NCBI RefSeq assembly: GCF_000275845.1
Contig: NW_006766883.1
Location: 3,268,957-3,310,869 of the forward strand
Direction of reading: 5' to 3'
Length of the DNA stretch: 41,913 bases
Source: Dichomitus squalens LYAD-421 SS1
Lineage: Eukaryota; Basidiomycota; Agaricomycetes; Polyporales; Polyporaceae
How positions within the stretch are numbered: the first letter of the stretch is position 1; the number at the start of each line of letters is the position of its first letter. The position numbers were made by a program, and so were the translations under genes. This document shows, piece after piece, positions 32,388 to 41,913 of this stretch. The notes beneath the pieces were generated by a model. The model did no database searches, was not told the DNA's origin, and worked only from the letters and a program-made list of their open reading frames with translations.

Positions 32388-34130
32388 ATGACGGACAATG
32401 TACAAGATGGCGAGTTGCAAACCCTCCCCGACATCCTAGCCTCTTCGTCCCAAGAGACCCTCTCCGCCTCGTTGTCTTCTGCCGAAGCCGCTCCATACAT
32501 CGCCCACCTCACATCCCTCTCGCTGCCAGAGCTCGAGGCAGAGCCAACAGAACTCGCTTCATCCTCCGCACAGCTCACGAACGCCCTCACGACACTATGC
32601 TACACGTCGTACCCTACCTTTCTCTCGCTGCACTCCACAACCTCCACGCTCTCCTCCTCGCTCGACTCGCTTTCCTCCTCTCTCTCGTCCTTGCTGTCCA
32701 CCCTTCCCAACCTCGAGTCCAGTGCGCGCGCATTCGCCCAGGACTCGCGCACCCTCCTATCTGCTCGCCGGAATGCAGCCCTCGTCCTCGAACATCACGA
32801 CAGGCTGCACGATGTCCTCTCTATCCCCATGCTCCTCGAGACGTCCGTCCGAAATCACAACTACGCCGACGCCCTCCTCCTAGCCCAACACGCTTACACC
32901 CTCGCCGCCCGCTTCCCATCTAATCCGCTCGTCCAGTCTGTGAAGGCGGATTGTGACGCGCGCGTCCACTCGATGCTTGCGCAACTCCTCCGCGTACTAC
33001 ATGAGCAGGCGAAACTTCCTGCCCTCTTCCGCGCGATCGGTTTCCTGCGGAAAATGGACGTCCTCTCAGAACGAGAACTCGCGCTGGCGTTTCTTTCGGG
33101 CAGGAGCTCCTACCTCGAGACCACCCTGCGCGCCGTGGAGGTGGAGAAGAAGGGCATGGACGGGGAGAGCAGCGTCGAGTGGGAACGAGAGAGCCAGGCG
33201 CGTTACCTCAAGAGGTATGTAGATGCGTGGCGCGAGGGGGTGCACGACGTTGTCACCCAGTACACCACCATCTTCCTCGACCCTCCGAAGGGCGCAGAGC
33301 CCGCGCCCCCTGAACTTCACATTCTACTTACGACATTCACCACGCTTCATGTCCGTCGACTTCTCGACCTCTTGCGCGAGACCCTTCCACTCGTCGCGGA
33401 CCCTTCCCTTCTCACCTCCCTTCTCACCCAGCTGACCTATTGCGCGACCTCGTTCGCGCGCGTCGGTCTGGATTTCCGAAGCGCACTCGCACCTCTCTTC
33501 ACGATCGCCGTGCGGAAGGGAGTAACGCGCGAGTTCGAAGAGGCGACGGACGCGTGGTCCAGAGCTATCGATCCCGAAGACACCTCCAAGGCGCGTTCTC
33601 GAACGGGCGCATCGGCGCGGAGGAAGCCCTCACAGTTCCTCCTCGCTCCTGCGGCAGCCTCTACTCCTCCCATACCTACAGACGCGCAGCTCTCTGGGCT
33701 CAGGTCTGCAGCAGCAAACACGCCCCCGGCGATCCTCACTTCCTATCCGCCACTCGCGCTCTACACGAATGCTCTCTTGACGGCTCTCAACGGCCTCCGT
33801 TTACTTGCGCCGGCGAGCCTCCTCTCCGAACTCCTCGTTGCGCTCGAACGATCACTCGCACATGGGGCTATCGTACTCCTCGTTCTTGCGCGCTCCGCTT
33901 CGGACGAACGCACGAATGGAACATCCAACGCCGAGGATGCGAAGCGTGAAGAAGACGCGGTCCGCGCGGCGGGGGTGGTGTACGTGAAGGTGTTCGTGCC
34001 ATTCATCCGGAGGGCGTTGTTAGAGGGTGTGTATGGCGTGAAGATGGACGAGGAGGGTGCCGCTCTTGGGGAGGATCTCACGGGCGTGCTGAAGGAGTGG
34101 GACGACTGGCTCGAGAGCATGGGGCGGTGA
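32388..34130 (+). CDS. COG8: Conserved oligomeric Golgi complex subunit 8 (Dor1-like)
   Basis: A single uninterrupted reading frame of 580 residues, unusual in this intron-rich window. It carries the Dor1/COG8 layout: YIAHLTSLSLPELEAEPTEL near the N terminus, a Ser/Leu-rich coiled-coil stretch, then LLSARRNAALVLEHHDRLHD, LSIPMLLETSVRNHNYADAL, AQLLRVLHEQAKLPALFRAI and GFLRKMDVLSERELALAFL. COG8 belongs to lobe B of the COG tether, which captures retrograde intra-Golgi vesicles and keeps glycosylation enzymes in place; it acts on the cytosolic face of Golgi membranes. The C-terminal half is less conserved, with a Ser/Ala-rich linker around 400-430 (RKPSQFLLAPAAASTPP). The ATG at 32388 is the first in frame and fits the family N terminus. 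Confidence 0.88.
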   Translation: MTDNVQDGELQTLPDILASSSQETLSASLSSAEAAPYIAHLTSLSLPELEAEPTELASSSAQLTNALTTLCYTSYPTFLSLHSTTSTLSSSLDSLSSSLSSLLSTLPNLESSARAFAQDSRTLLSARRNAALVLEHHDRLHDVLSIPMLLETSVRNHNYADALLLAQHAYTLAARFPSNPLVQSVKADCDARVHSMLAQLLRVLHEQAKLPALFRAIGFLRKMDVLSERELALAFLSGRSSYLETTLRAVEVEKKGMDGESSVEWERESQARYLKRYVDAWREGVHDVVTQYTTIFLDPPKGAEPAPPELHILLTTFTTLHVRRLLDLLRETLPLVADPSLLTSLLTQLTYCATSFARVGLDFRSALAPLFTIAVRKGVTREFEEATDAWSRAIDPEDTSKARSRTGASARRKPSQFLLAPAAASTPPIPTDAQLSGLRSAAANTPPAILTSYPPLALYTNALLTALNGLRLLAPASLLSELLVALERSLAHGAIVLLVLARSASDERTNGTSNAEDAKREEDAVRAAGVVYVKVFVPFIRRALLEGVYGVKMDEEGAALGEDLTGVLKEWDDWLESMGR

Positions 34131-34722
34131 CGGATGAGAGCCTGATCTGCTGGTGAGTACATCTCGACTTGACGTTATGAATCTCGTCCAACGTTGTCAC
34201 AGATATCATCGCGCGAATGAAGTGCGCTCGCTTTCAAAGGACATCTCCTGTCGACCACAATCGGTACTCCCCGCCGCGCGAGATAGGCTTCCCTTTACGG
34301 CCGTGGTGTCCTTGGCCTACTCGATCGCTGTAGGGGCTCCTGGGTGAAAGCATACCGAGGCCCCGAAAGCCTTCGGTGCCCTGAGGCTGGAGGAGTTTGG
34401 GGCAGGATGGTCTAGATTCGGGCCTTGTACCCCCATATGCTGTCCGAATATCAGCGTCGCTTCATGCCGTACGTGCTGCATAGGATGGGCTTGCTATTGA
34501 CAGACAACAGTACAGATACAACCATACCTTGAACGAGGTATGGATACACAATAACAAATCTCACATAACGAGTGTAGAGTGTTCTAGGACCGAAACGGCC
34601 CCAAAGCGTTCCGGCCGCTCCTTCAACCTCGATGATAACCTCGACTCTTGACACACCCAAATTCTTCACTCTTCATGCTTCAAGCTTCCACATTGTCGAT
34701 GGCAATAACCCGACTTCCGATC
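34131..34722. other. Convergent 3' intergenic stretch
   Basis: Lies between the stops of COG8 (plus) and the Ser-rich gene (minus). No coding feature is supported; it should contain the two 3' UTRs. Confidence 0.4.
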
Positions 34723-35502
34723 CTAAAAGGCGGCGCGCCCGAGGCGCGAGCCCTCGCGACGCAGAGGGGTGCTCGCAGGTGTCTTGGACGGTGTGCTGGC
34801 AGGCGACCATGCCTTGTCAGAAGAGTACATCTTGCGCGGCGAGCTGAAGGTGTCGCTGTCGCGCCAGCCCTCGGCGGAGTCGCGGTACTTCTGGAGGAGC
34901 GCCTGGAAGTCGCGCTTGGGCGAGCGACCGGCCAGTGCGTCCAGGTACGGACTGAGGGCGGACGAGTAGTCCTGGAGCAAGACACGCGTCAGCCGCTCGC
35001 CTTGCGCCCAACCGCCTCGAGCTCGAGAGCGGGGGACCGAGCACGAATGGGACACGCACCGACTTGTGGTACGCGCTTGACTTGGTCTTGCCAGTGCCCC
35101 CGTTGGCAGCGGCGCGGTACTTCTTGCTGATCCGCGCAAGCTTGGGCCGGTACGCGCGGTAGCGGTACTTGATCGTCTGCGTGGGCGACGGCGGGAGCGT
35201 GAACGGCTCGTCGGTCGACATCTCGCCATAGCCCGTCAGACAGTACTCGTCGTCCGAGTCGTCGCCGCCCCTGGTGCTCGTGGTCTCGCTCATCATGTCC
35301 GCGTCGCGGTCACGGTCGCGGAAACCAGTGGTGGTTGGGGAGGGAAGGGCGCTCTCCCCGATCGCCCCTGACTTGTCGTAGAACGATCCGGTGAGGGTCG
35401 CAGTGCGACGGAGCTGTGGTGGCGGAAGTGAGCATCCAGCGAGAATCCAGGGATGGCGACGTGCGAGAGAGAGAGGCGTACCTTGCTGCGCTGAGGAGGC
35501 AT
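34723..35502 (-). CDS. Small Ser-rich protein of unknown function
   Basis: Exons 35502-35482, 35413-35060 and 34971-34723 give 207 residues, all joins phase 0 (MPPQRSK/LRRTATLTG and YHKS/DYSSALSPYL). Low-complexity segments flank two conserved-looking regions: TIKYRYRAYRPKLARISKKY (basic) and SSALSPYLDALAGRSPKRDF followed by QALLQKYRDSAEGW, probably helical. An acidic stretch (GGDDSDDEYCL) precedes the first. Many SP/TP sites near the C terminus (ASTPSKTPASTPLRR) suggest regulation by proline-directed kinases, by inference. No known domain. Confidence 0.72.
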
Positions 35503-36202
35503 GGTGAGTAGGTCTGCAAGAGTATCTGGGTGCGTCAGTGGGAGGTGGTGAAGGGTCGCAGTCCCGTTTTATATCCGCTCTCGTGATCGGACCACAAATG
35601 GACGCATTGGCCACCGTGACCAAAGGCCAAAGCGGCCGCTGCGCATGTTGCTAGCCACAATCACGTTGCCAATAGGCTCCTCTCTGTCAGCCAAGGTTGT
35701 GACGACAAACAGACTGTGTAGACGGACATGAATGTATTGTCCGTAGTATTCTGCGGGACTCTCTAGGCCATGCGTTAGGCATGCGCCTCAAAAGACGCTA
35801 GTGGGAGACGGTTCCACGAACGGCTAAGAATCCCAGCCAGCAAAGCTTTCTTGCCCTATAGCTGTAACTCGAACTAAGCAGCTTTTCGATCGCATGAAGG
35901 TTGCTTGGTACTGGTGGGGACTAGATGGATTCGCAGAAGTGCGATGTCGGCAGAAGGGGACCGATCCGATAGAGGTGTTCTGTATTTGGAACGTGGCATG
36001 CGCCTTCGGCGTGCAGCGGAGGCCCAGAGCATCGTCCCAAAAGCATCGTCTGCCCACGCTGATTCGATGTCTCAGACTCGACCGCTATCGTAGGCAGCGA
36101 ACTGCATTGTGTAGTTGCCAGCTTGGGCGGGGGTGGGTTGATCTTCCTGGTCTATCTGCAGACACTCTAACCAAGCGCCGAGTACTTGCAGCGGCGATCG
36201 TC
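35503..36202. promoter_or_regulatory. Divergent intergenic region with a TATA-like element
   Basis: Separates divergent starts at 35502 (minus) and 36203 (plus). TTTTATAT at 35567-35574 reads ATATAAAA on the minus strand about 65 nt before the ATG of the Ser-rich gene, a good TATA candidate. A plus-strand frame continues upstream of 36203 but its residues are not protein-like. Confidence 0.4.
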
Positions 36203-37546
36203 ATGGATAATACATCCACATTCAGAATCACACCCGCGATTGGTGTGACCTATCACATGGGCAGCACTGATGAAGACGAGGATAGCAAAGAGATACTGCC
36301 CGAACACGCCGCGCACGATGAGGGCAAGAACGAGAAAGCTCACGATCCTCAAGCTGCGCGAGCAGAGGAGGAGGAGGAGGAGGAGGAGGTTATGCCCTAC
36401 CCTACTCCAATGAGCGTGGCGGAAGGCAAACGCAGGGCGGCGGAAGTCGAGGAGGCCGACGACGCTGCCCGTCAGTCAGATCAGCTACGCGGGAAGAAGG
36501 CCAGAGGTATGTGGTCGTTGTGCAGATTGAATGCCCGATCTCACCACAGATCGCTCGCAGTGGATGTCCGCGCGCCAAATTACATCTACATCTCATCCGA
36601 CTCGGAGGACGACGTCAAAGATAGCTCCAAGCCCAGCAGTAAACCCGGGCGTCCATCAAAGCCTGCAGAGTCCAAGCAGGAGGAGGCGCACAAGTCTTCA
36701 GGTGCTATCGTGACCCCTGGTCAATCGTAGTTCAGTGAGGCTAAGTGTCATGATCACAGCATCGCCAGGCTTGGAGAGAGGTTCGGTGGAACGGTTACAG
36801 CCGGATGTAGGTGTCTCTTCACAAAGGGGCCTGACCATAGCGCTAGCTGAGATCAGACCGACGCCAAACAGACCCCTAAATGGCTCGCAACGCAACTCAC
36901 ACAGATCCAGAGGCTAAATCCGAGCGCAAAGCTCGAGCTACTTTACCACTACTCCGTCGACGGAGACGTCTGGACTATCAAATGTCTGACATGCTCCACC
37001 AGGAAGGAGTCCAAGGTATGCTCGACTCATCACCTTCCGTGTAAGAGTTGGCGACGTATAAGACCGCCCATTCATCAGGTGATCTGCGTCGGCCCCACGG
37101 AGCATCTCAATTACCTGCGGAGGCACCTCAATGGACGCCCGCACCTGCTCGCACTCGGCATCGTACCCCCGTCCAAGGATGCCGCACAACGACCGCAAGC
37201 AAGACCGCCCCGGCAGCTCCGAAAGCCGTCTCCCCGTCTCCCTGCGGGGCGATCTCACGCTGCCGCGGCGCCTGCGATGGCTCAGATGCGACAGAATGCT
37301 CGGGTGCGCGACGTGCAGGACGATGCCGTCGAGCGTTTCCTGGACCAGATTGGCTTGCCTGTGAGGCTTGCGGAGAAGCTGCATGCGTTTGGCATAATGA
37401 ATGAGGAGCGCTTGAACATGGCGGCACGATGGAAGGATGAGGGTCTCAAAGTCCTCATGGACTCTCTGCACACAGAGGCGAAGATCGACTACATGTCGTG
37501 CGTAGCTATCAGGAACGGACTGAAGGCTCGTGGGAATGCTGCATGA
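36203..37546 (+). CDS. Acidic protein with a zinc-finger-like module and C-terminal helical domain
   Basis: Exons 36203-36506, 36561-36701, 36760-36810, 36852-37015 and 37079-37546 give 375 residues; all joins are in phase, though the 41-nt third intron is short. In order: an acidic N terminus with a poly-Glu run (about residues 56-63), a SUMO-interaction-like motif IYISSDSEDD (about 110-119), then PKWLATQLTQIQRL, a C-x2-C-x22-H-x5-H finger (C210, C213, H236, H242; WTIKCLTC and RRHLNGRPH), a basic Pro/Arg linker, and a C-terminal domain of about 75 residues (301-375, AVERFLDQIGLPVRLAEKLH ... IRNGLKARG). The finger resembles the gene at 28795-30226 and the C-terminal domain the gene at 30516-32126. 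Probably nuclear. No named family recognised. Confidence 0.68.
36366..36391. repeat. GAG trinucleotide repeat in coding sequence
   Basis: A run of GAG codons encodes the Glu tract of the overlapping gene. Confidence 0.7.
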
Positions 37547-37748
37547 TCTCTATAAAATGTACGATTCGCGTCTGGATGATGTAAACCAACCTTGTAAGAA
37601 CACACCAGTACTTGTACAAGTCTAGCTCGAGACCGAGAGTCACTAGGGTTTCAGTTCGCGTGGCCTCCACGTGCCAGGCGTTTTTCATCAGGAGCAGACT
37701 TGTATCACGCGCACCAAGACTACTAGGAGCTCTGACCCTCTCAACAAT

Positions 37749-38640
37749 ATGTCGAGCGCATGGCGACCTCAGGTGCCTCGGGCGGAGATCGAAGGCATGG
37801 CCGATAAACTGTGTAGGAATGCTCGGCTTAACAACCCTCTCCCTCCCGACACCGATTTCTCGGAAGAGGAATCAAAAGAGCTGCAGACCCTGGTAACGTC
37901 TTGAGACCTTGACTTGCCTCCTTCCCAGACTCATCTCCCGCTAGTTGAATGCTCTTGCTATCCTGCCTTCTCCGGAGCTAGACTGTATATGCCTCGCCTT
38001 CTCCGCCAAGTATCTCACGAGGCTGGACAGCTCCCTGCGCCCACTAAAGCGGGAGACGCAACGGAAAGCTATATCGACCTATATCCAAATACTCTCCCTA
38101 CTCCCTGATCCTACCGACAATCCTTACCTTGGCAAGTTCCTCCAGTCCCCCAATGCCGCTGGCCTCCCGAACCTGGTCGCATCCAACTTCGTGCAGGGTA
38201 TCGACTGGCTGCGCCCTTCGGGACCAGGACACATCTGTACGCTGCTCATCCACTTCCTCTTCTGGTGCGACACGAGCTTCGGCGACGACAACAAGGCGTC
38301 CATCGACAAGGCCACGCGCGACGCGCTTGCGGCCCGCGTCGCAGATATCCTCGCGCAGCCTGGTATTGACCGCCTCCCCGAGTCGCAGCTTATCAAGCTC
38401 GAGCGACTCAAGGGTATTCTCATTTCCATCGAGTACATGCCCGGTGGCTACTACCTCCAGTCGACGAATGACTTCTTGAAAGGCCAAATTCATGGCCAAG
38501 AGGAGTGTCTCGCGTGCATGGACGAAGACCCGGGGATGCTGTGTTCCCAGTGCAAGGCGGTGAGGTTCTGTGGGAAGGAGTGCCAGCTCAAGGCGTGGAG
38601 AAGCGGGCATAAGAACCGGTGTTGGGTGATGGTCGAGTAA
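37749..38640 (+). CDS. MYND zinc finger protein
   Basis: Exons 37749-37892 and 37945-38640 give 279 residues; the 52-nt intron joins SKELQTL to LNALAILP in phase 0. The N-terminal 215 residues are alpha-helical without a recognised domain (LDCICLAFSAKYLTRLDSSL, FVQGIDWLRPSGPGHICTLL). Residues about 238-275 form a C-terminal MYND finger: CLACMDEDPGMLCSQC, VRFCGKEC, then W, H and a final C (WRSGHKNRC). MYND fingers bind Pro-rich partner motifs and two zinc ions. A C-terminal MYND on a helical protein is common in Agaricomycetes with unknown function. No SET domain is present. Confidence 0.83.
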
Positions 38641-39155
38641 GGCACGTGATGTATAACATCGAACTCAATGATAACCAAAAACATACCCTTCCTACTCATA
38701 ACGTCCTGAGCTGCGCTTAGACTAATAGCGGCAAAGTTTCAGTTTTTTCAGTGGCACGTACTCTCTCCACAAAGGAGCGCCTCCCTCACCGACGTGGCCA
38801 TAGATACACTGACCGCCGTTACCCCTCACCGCTCACTGCCTCAGACGCCATTTGCAGGCGAATGTCGCCGCGGTCATGAAATCCAGGGTATCAACACGGA
38901 GACACTCTTAGAATGGCACTGTTTCGTAGTTGTCCTAAGTTTACATACATGTTCTCGACCCTCTCGCCCCCGCCGACTTCGCAATTGGACAAACTCCTCC
39001 AACCACTCCTCGCCTGGACTATGTATCCTCATGTTCTTTCTTTTTATCCTCGTGAGACTCGACCTGTACTATTAACACCAACGCTTCCCTCACACTCTCG
39101 TGCTCGCGTCGCTTCTCTGGTCTCCCGTCCTTGCGCCCGTGCCCCTACAACATGG
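38641..39155. other. Convergent spacer, no gene supported
   Basis: A plus-strand frame from 38913 opens with a plausible peptide (MFSTLSPPPTSQLDKLLQPL from 38952) but then overlaps the secreted-protein gene and becomes random. I do not call it. Confidence 0.3.
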
Positions 39156-39695
39156 TCAAGCAGAAGAAACCAGAATGGAAGCGGTTCCGGGGGTGGCGCA
39201 GAACCCATTGTCGAGGCGTGTGCCGCAAGAAGCCAGCTGGTTGCAGCTACCGCTACAACCACTGCGGTCGCAGAACCCGACATTGTTCGTGGCCGACAGG
39301 CAGTTCGTGCCAGGTGCACTGAGGCACGTCGCTCCGCCATTGTACACGGTGCATGAACCGCCACAGACGTTGTCCACGCGGCCACTACAGTAGGTGACCA
39401 TGGTGTTTTGTGCTGAGCGAGGGGTGAGTGGATTGATCGGCTTGCCGACGAAGGTGAGCTCGGCGTCGGTGTTGGCGATCCAGTACATCATCTGCTCGTG
39501 GGACACGAGGTACGCTGCTGGATTCACCCCATCGGAAGCGACGTTGACATCCTAGGAATATACATCAGCGATCAATGCAAAACGACCGATGACTCAGAGG
39601 ATGCTACTCACGGCAGCGACGGGTGTTGCCTTTGCGCCGCTCGTCAGGGCGAGCACAGCGAGTACAAGGGGAGCGGACTTGAGCGAGAGCTGCAT
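39156..39695 (-). CDS. Small secreted cysteine-rich protein
   Basis: Exons 39695-39612 and 39551-39156 give 159 residues. Residues 1-23 are a signal peptide (LVLAVLALTSGAKA just before the likely cleavage site). The mature part is neutral and polar with about ten cysteines clustered in the C-terminal half (VCGGSCTVYNGGATC, NNVGFCDRSGCSGSCNQLAS), fitting a disulfide-stabilised extracellular protein of effector-like size. No known domain is recognised. TTTATA at 39783-39788 reads TATAAA on the minus strand about 90 nt before the ATG and is the probable TATA box. Confidence 0.8.
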
Positions 39696-39782
39696 AGTAG
39701 ATGTCTAGAGCTGGTAGATCTGAGTGAACCAAGCCGAGATTGCTTGGAATGTGGAGGAAAACTGAGGACAGACCTTTCAGCC

Positions 39783-39788
39783 TTTATA
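39783..39788 (-). promoter_or_regulatory. TATA box of the secreted protein gene
   Basis: TATAAA on the minus strand, 88 nt before the ATG at 39695. Position and sequence fit a core promoter. Confidence 0.5.
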
Positions 39789-41414
39789 CGCGGTGTCTCG
39801 AAGAGCGAGGGGGGGCCATAATACTCATGTCCCGTGTAGCGCCGTTTTGTGACCCGTAACCGCCACATATTGTCGGTTCAGCAGTACTTCCTTTCTGCAT
39901 TGACCCCGTTGGTGGTGTCAGCGGACCGCAATCTTGTTCAAGGTGCCTTATCTGTCATATACCGGCTTCACGGAACGTTAGTCGGTTGACTCGAGAAGTA
40001 CTAAGAAAATCAAAGATCCGATTGCTGACCGGCGAAGAGTGTACAAGGTGTAGTTCTGACCTTCACTGTCACCGGGGGCATTGTACTATAAGACGACATG
40101 TCCCATCGTAGGGGCATCGTGACCTGAGCCACGTTGAGACAATCATGTCTCTCCGCGTCCCACATTTATTCCACGTTTGCCGCACCCTGCGCAATGAATG
40201 CAATTAGCTTATGACATGTTTTTATCGAACCTTCCGTTGGAGATTGCAATGGGACGCCGAAATAGGTAATGATCCTGCAGTGGCTCTGTTTACGGTGGAT
40301 TTACGATGGGATACAATGTGCCACCGGTCGATGTCCCCGGTGTGTGCCTTGTAGAGCTGTGATGGTTACGTTGAATAGTCTGCAGTACTATCATCCTAGT
40401 ACATACGCCTTCTGCCGCCGGATCTTTCTCGGGGTCTCTGACTTGTGACCTTGACAGTATACATCCTCAAAGGCGCCGCGCTTCAAGTCAAGTCCCCGCT
40501 TCGAAGAGGCAAAATCTAATCATCCGCCTTCCAATGATGTCAAACGTGACTGACAAGTGGCCTCTGACGCACGAAAGATGTCACTTGCAAGTGATTGAGA
40601 AATGAGCGTTTGACCTACCGTGCAGTCTCTGAGGAATGGGCTGAATCCAGCCTTGCCCAGACCAAGCCCTCAACTACCTTGAGAAACGTTGCCGCACTGC
40701 TTCGCTGCCAGTTAGTGTTCGCGCTCAAGTCACTGACGTACTTAAGACCACCGTGCGCCCTGTCCCAGTAGTTGCACCCACGGTCGATCCCCCCCGCTTT
40801 CCTCTTCATAACTTCTATTTCTGATGAGGCTCATAATCAGTATGGAAGCAAGCGGGCGTCTGGTCCGTTACCTGATTATCTTTGAGATGTATCCCTCTCT
40901 TTGCTCGGCATTCCAAGCAGTGGTAAGCGATCCCTAAATCCGCAGGGGCTGTAGGGGGCATAGAGCTCGAGTCTCGAATGAAGGCTGCAGTGTCGCCGAA
41001 GAAGGCCGCAACCATCAAACACCTACGGCTGCCTACGTGTACCTGGTTGTTGAGTCGCCGCCGTCTTAGAGGACCATCCTGGCAATATCGAGCGGTGTCT
41101 GATCTCGATATACACCAAAGCATCACCAACATATCGTAGGAGCAGTCGATCTACTCAACTGGCTGCTCACAACGAATTGATGGGGCGAAATCACTGGAGG
41201 GGAAAAAGTCAAAGAACGAGCGCCTGTACGCTGGATTCGCTTTTCGGCGATTACGCCAGCGGGCGCTTGGAACGCCCGCCTATCGCTGTAAGTAACCACC
41301 ATCAGGAGACACAGGTGCGAACCCATTCCACACGTGCACGTAGCGGCCACACGGACGTTAGCTGCACTTTCACTCCTTGCATAATGAAGTGTGTAGCCTG
41401 TATTAATATAGCAA
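39789..41414. other. Gene-poor stretch flanking a retrotransposon
   Basis: No supported gene. On the minus strand two protein-like frames occur: 41132-40815 (containing AAFFGDTAAFIRDSSSMPP and HCLECRAKRG) and 40809-40615 (MKRKAGGIDRGCNYWDRAHG ... FLKVVEGLVWARL). A GTAACG donor after CAG at about 40872 could end the first, but no acceptor joins the second in phase. They may be remnants. Confidence 0.25.
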
Positions 41415-41421
41415 TGTAACT

Positions 41422-41554
41422 CAGCACGCGTTATACGCGGGACTAGTATATTGTAATACCTATAGCAATGTAACTACAGCGTATTAATCAGTATGAGTAC
41501 GTAGAATAAGTAACAAGCATATGCTCACCTCAGCACGCGTTATACGCGGGACTG
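41422..41554. repeat. Direct 23-bp repeat inside the LTR
   Basis: CAGCACGCGTTATACGCGGG plus ACT occurs at 41422-41444 and again, identically, at 41532-41554. The block ATAGCAATGTAACT is also repeated (41407-41420 and 41462-41475). Confidence 0.8.
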
Positions 41555-41562
41555 AGGTGAGC
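41523..41562. repeat. Perfect 11-bp inverted repeat (hairpin)
   Basis: GCTCACCTCAG (41523-41533) and CTGAGGTGAGC (41552-41562) are exact reverse complements around an 18-nt loop that itself holds a near-palindrome (GCGTTATACGC). Confidence 0.8.
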
Positions 41563-41778
41563 CAACGTGAATCGAAAGAGTTAAGTACACATTTGTAACA
41601 AGACGTCCATACTACAAGATGAGTGAGACGTGGCATTCGTAAACAAAACGGGGTGAATCCGCCAAGGCGGGACAAGGCGGGACAAGGCGCGTCAACGGCG
41701 CGACAAGACTTGTCCGCCCGAAACACGGCCGAGGCTCGCACCACGCTTGCCTCGCCGTACGCACTCCAACACTCCCCC

Positions 41779-41913
41779 TCAAGCAGGTGCGAGACCAAGG
41801 GCGGCAGCAAAATGTTTGACCTTGACGGAGGGGAGCGCCTTCGTCAGGATGTCAGCCGTTTGATCGTCGGTAGGGCAGTAGATAAGTCGAATATCGCCGG
41901 CGTCGATGGTGAA
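41779..41913 (-). mobile_element. Ty1/copia retrotransposon pol, C-terminal end (cut by window)
   Basis: The last 44 codons of a pol polyprotein run off the window edge. The end of the RNase H region is diagnostic: IRLIYCPTDDQTADILTKAL then HFAAALGLAPA and stop. The C-x-T-x2-Q-x-ADI-x-TK-AL pattern is typical of Ty1/copia polyproteins. Whether the element is intact cannot be judged here. Confidence 0.88.

Larger units (their letters stand above)
41415..41771 (-). repeat. Probable 3' LTR of a Ty1/copia element
   Basis: On the minus strand TGTTGGAGTG begins at 41771 right after a purine tract (GAGGGGGAG, about 41772-41780) that follows the pol stop codon: the arrangement of polypurine tract and 3' LTR. 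The far end is uncertain; 41415 is a candidate because the LTR would then end GTTACA, giving TGT...ACA termini. It contains duplicated blocks and a hairpin described separately, and tandem AAGGCGGGAC units at about 41665-41690. Confidence 0.55.

Noticed and set aside
33440..33949. 169-codon plus-strand frame inside COG8
   Set aside because: Shadow frame of the COG8 coding sequence.
34817..35623. 268-codon minus-strand frame through the Ser-rich gene
   Set aside because: It reads through two good introns and shifts out of the conserved frame; the three-exon model is preferred.
41660..41710. Repeated GGCGGGAC units considered as a CRISPR-like or satellite array
   Set aside because: Only two to four short imperfect units without spacers, inside a retrotransposon LTR in a eukaryote.

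Overview
The window is eukaryotic nuclear DNA from a filamentous basidiomycete, most probably an Agaricomycete of Polyporales type. The inference rests on dense genes on both strands, mostly 50-65 nt GT-AG introns, a FunK1-type fungal kinase, an F-box/LRR-like gene, Ser/Thr-rich single-pass surface proteins and the end of a Ty1/copia element. I saw no tRNA, rRNA or CRISPR. Gene models below were spliced by hand by checking donor, acceptor and reading phase at every junction; none has transcript support.

Layout. 1-12.3 kb: a mucin-like single-pass membrane protein (+), a FunK1 protein kinase (+), an N-terminally anchored conserved protein (-), a membrane-anchored low-complexity protein (+), then a stretch of coding-looking fragments. 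12.7-19.2 kb: an isocitrate lyase/PEP mutase-family lyase (+), two tandem Pin1/Ess1 prolyl isomerases (-), an unresolved 2 kb stretch, and proteasome subunit alpha5 (+). 20.2-25.5 kb: inositol monophosphatase (-), tRNA-dihydrouridine synthase 2 (-), and a divergent F-box/LRR-like gene (+) with an in-frame TAG. 25.8-28.0 kb: a many-exon MFS sugar transporter (-) with GCGGGG hexamers upstream. 28.8-37.5 kb: three uncharacterised proteins with zinc-finger-like, SUMO-interaction-like and helical modules, plus COG8 (+) and a small Ser-rich protein (-). 37.7-41.9 kb: a MYND-finger protein (+), a small secreted Cys-rich protein (-), a mostly non-coding stretch, and the 3' end and LTR of a Ty1/copia retrotransposon (-).

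Most genes are unrelated housekeeping functions: Golgi tethering, proteasome, tRNA modification, inositol recycling, sugar uptake and prolyl isomerisation. Two features look new. First, a protein near 36.2-37.5 kb shares one domain (P-x-W-L ... W-x2-K-C-x2-C-x21/22-H-x4/5-H) with a protein at 28.8-30.2 kb and a different C-terminal domain of about 75 residues with a protein at 30.5-32.1 kb, so the three neighbours form a mosaic family. Second, micro-exons recur: both Pin1 copies have a first coding exon that is only the ATG, the phosphatase has a 15-nt exon, and the transporter probably has a 3-nt exon.
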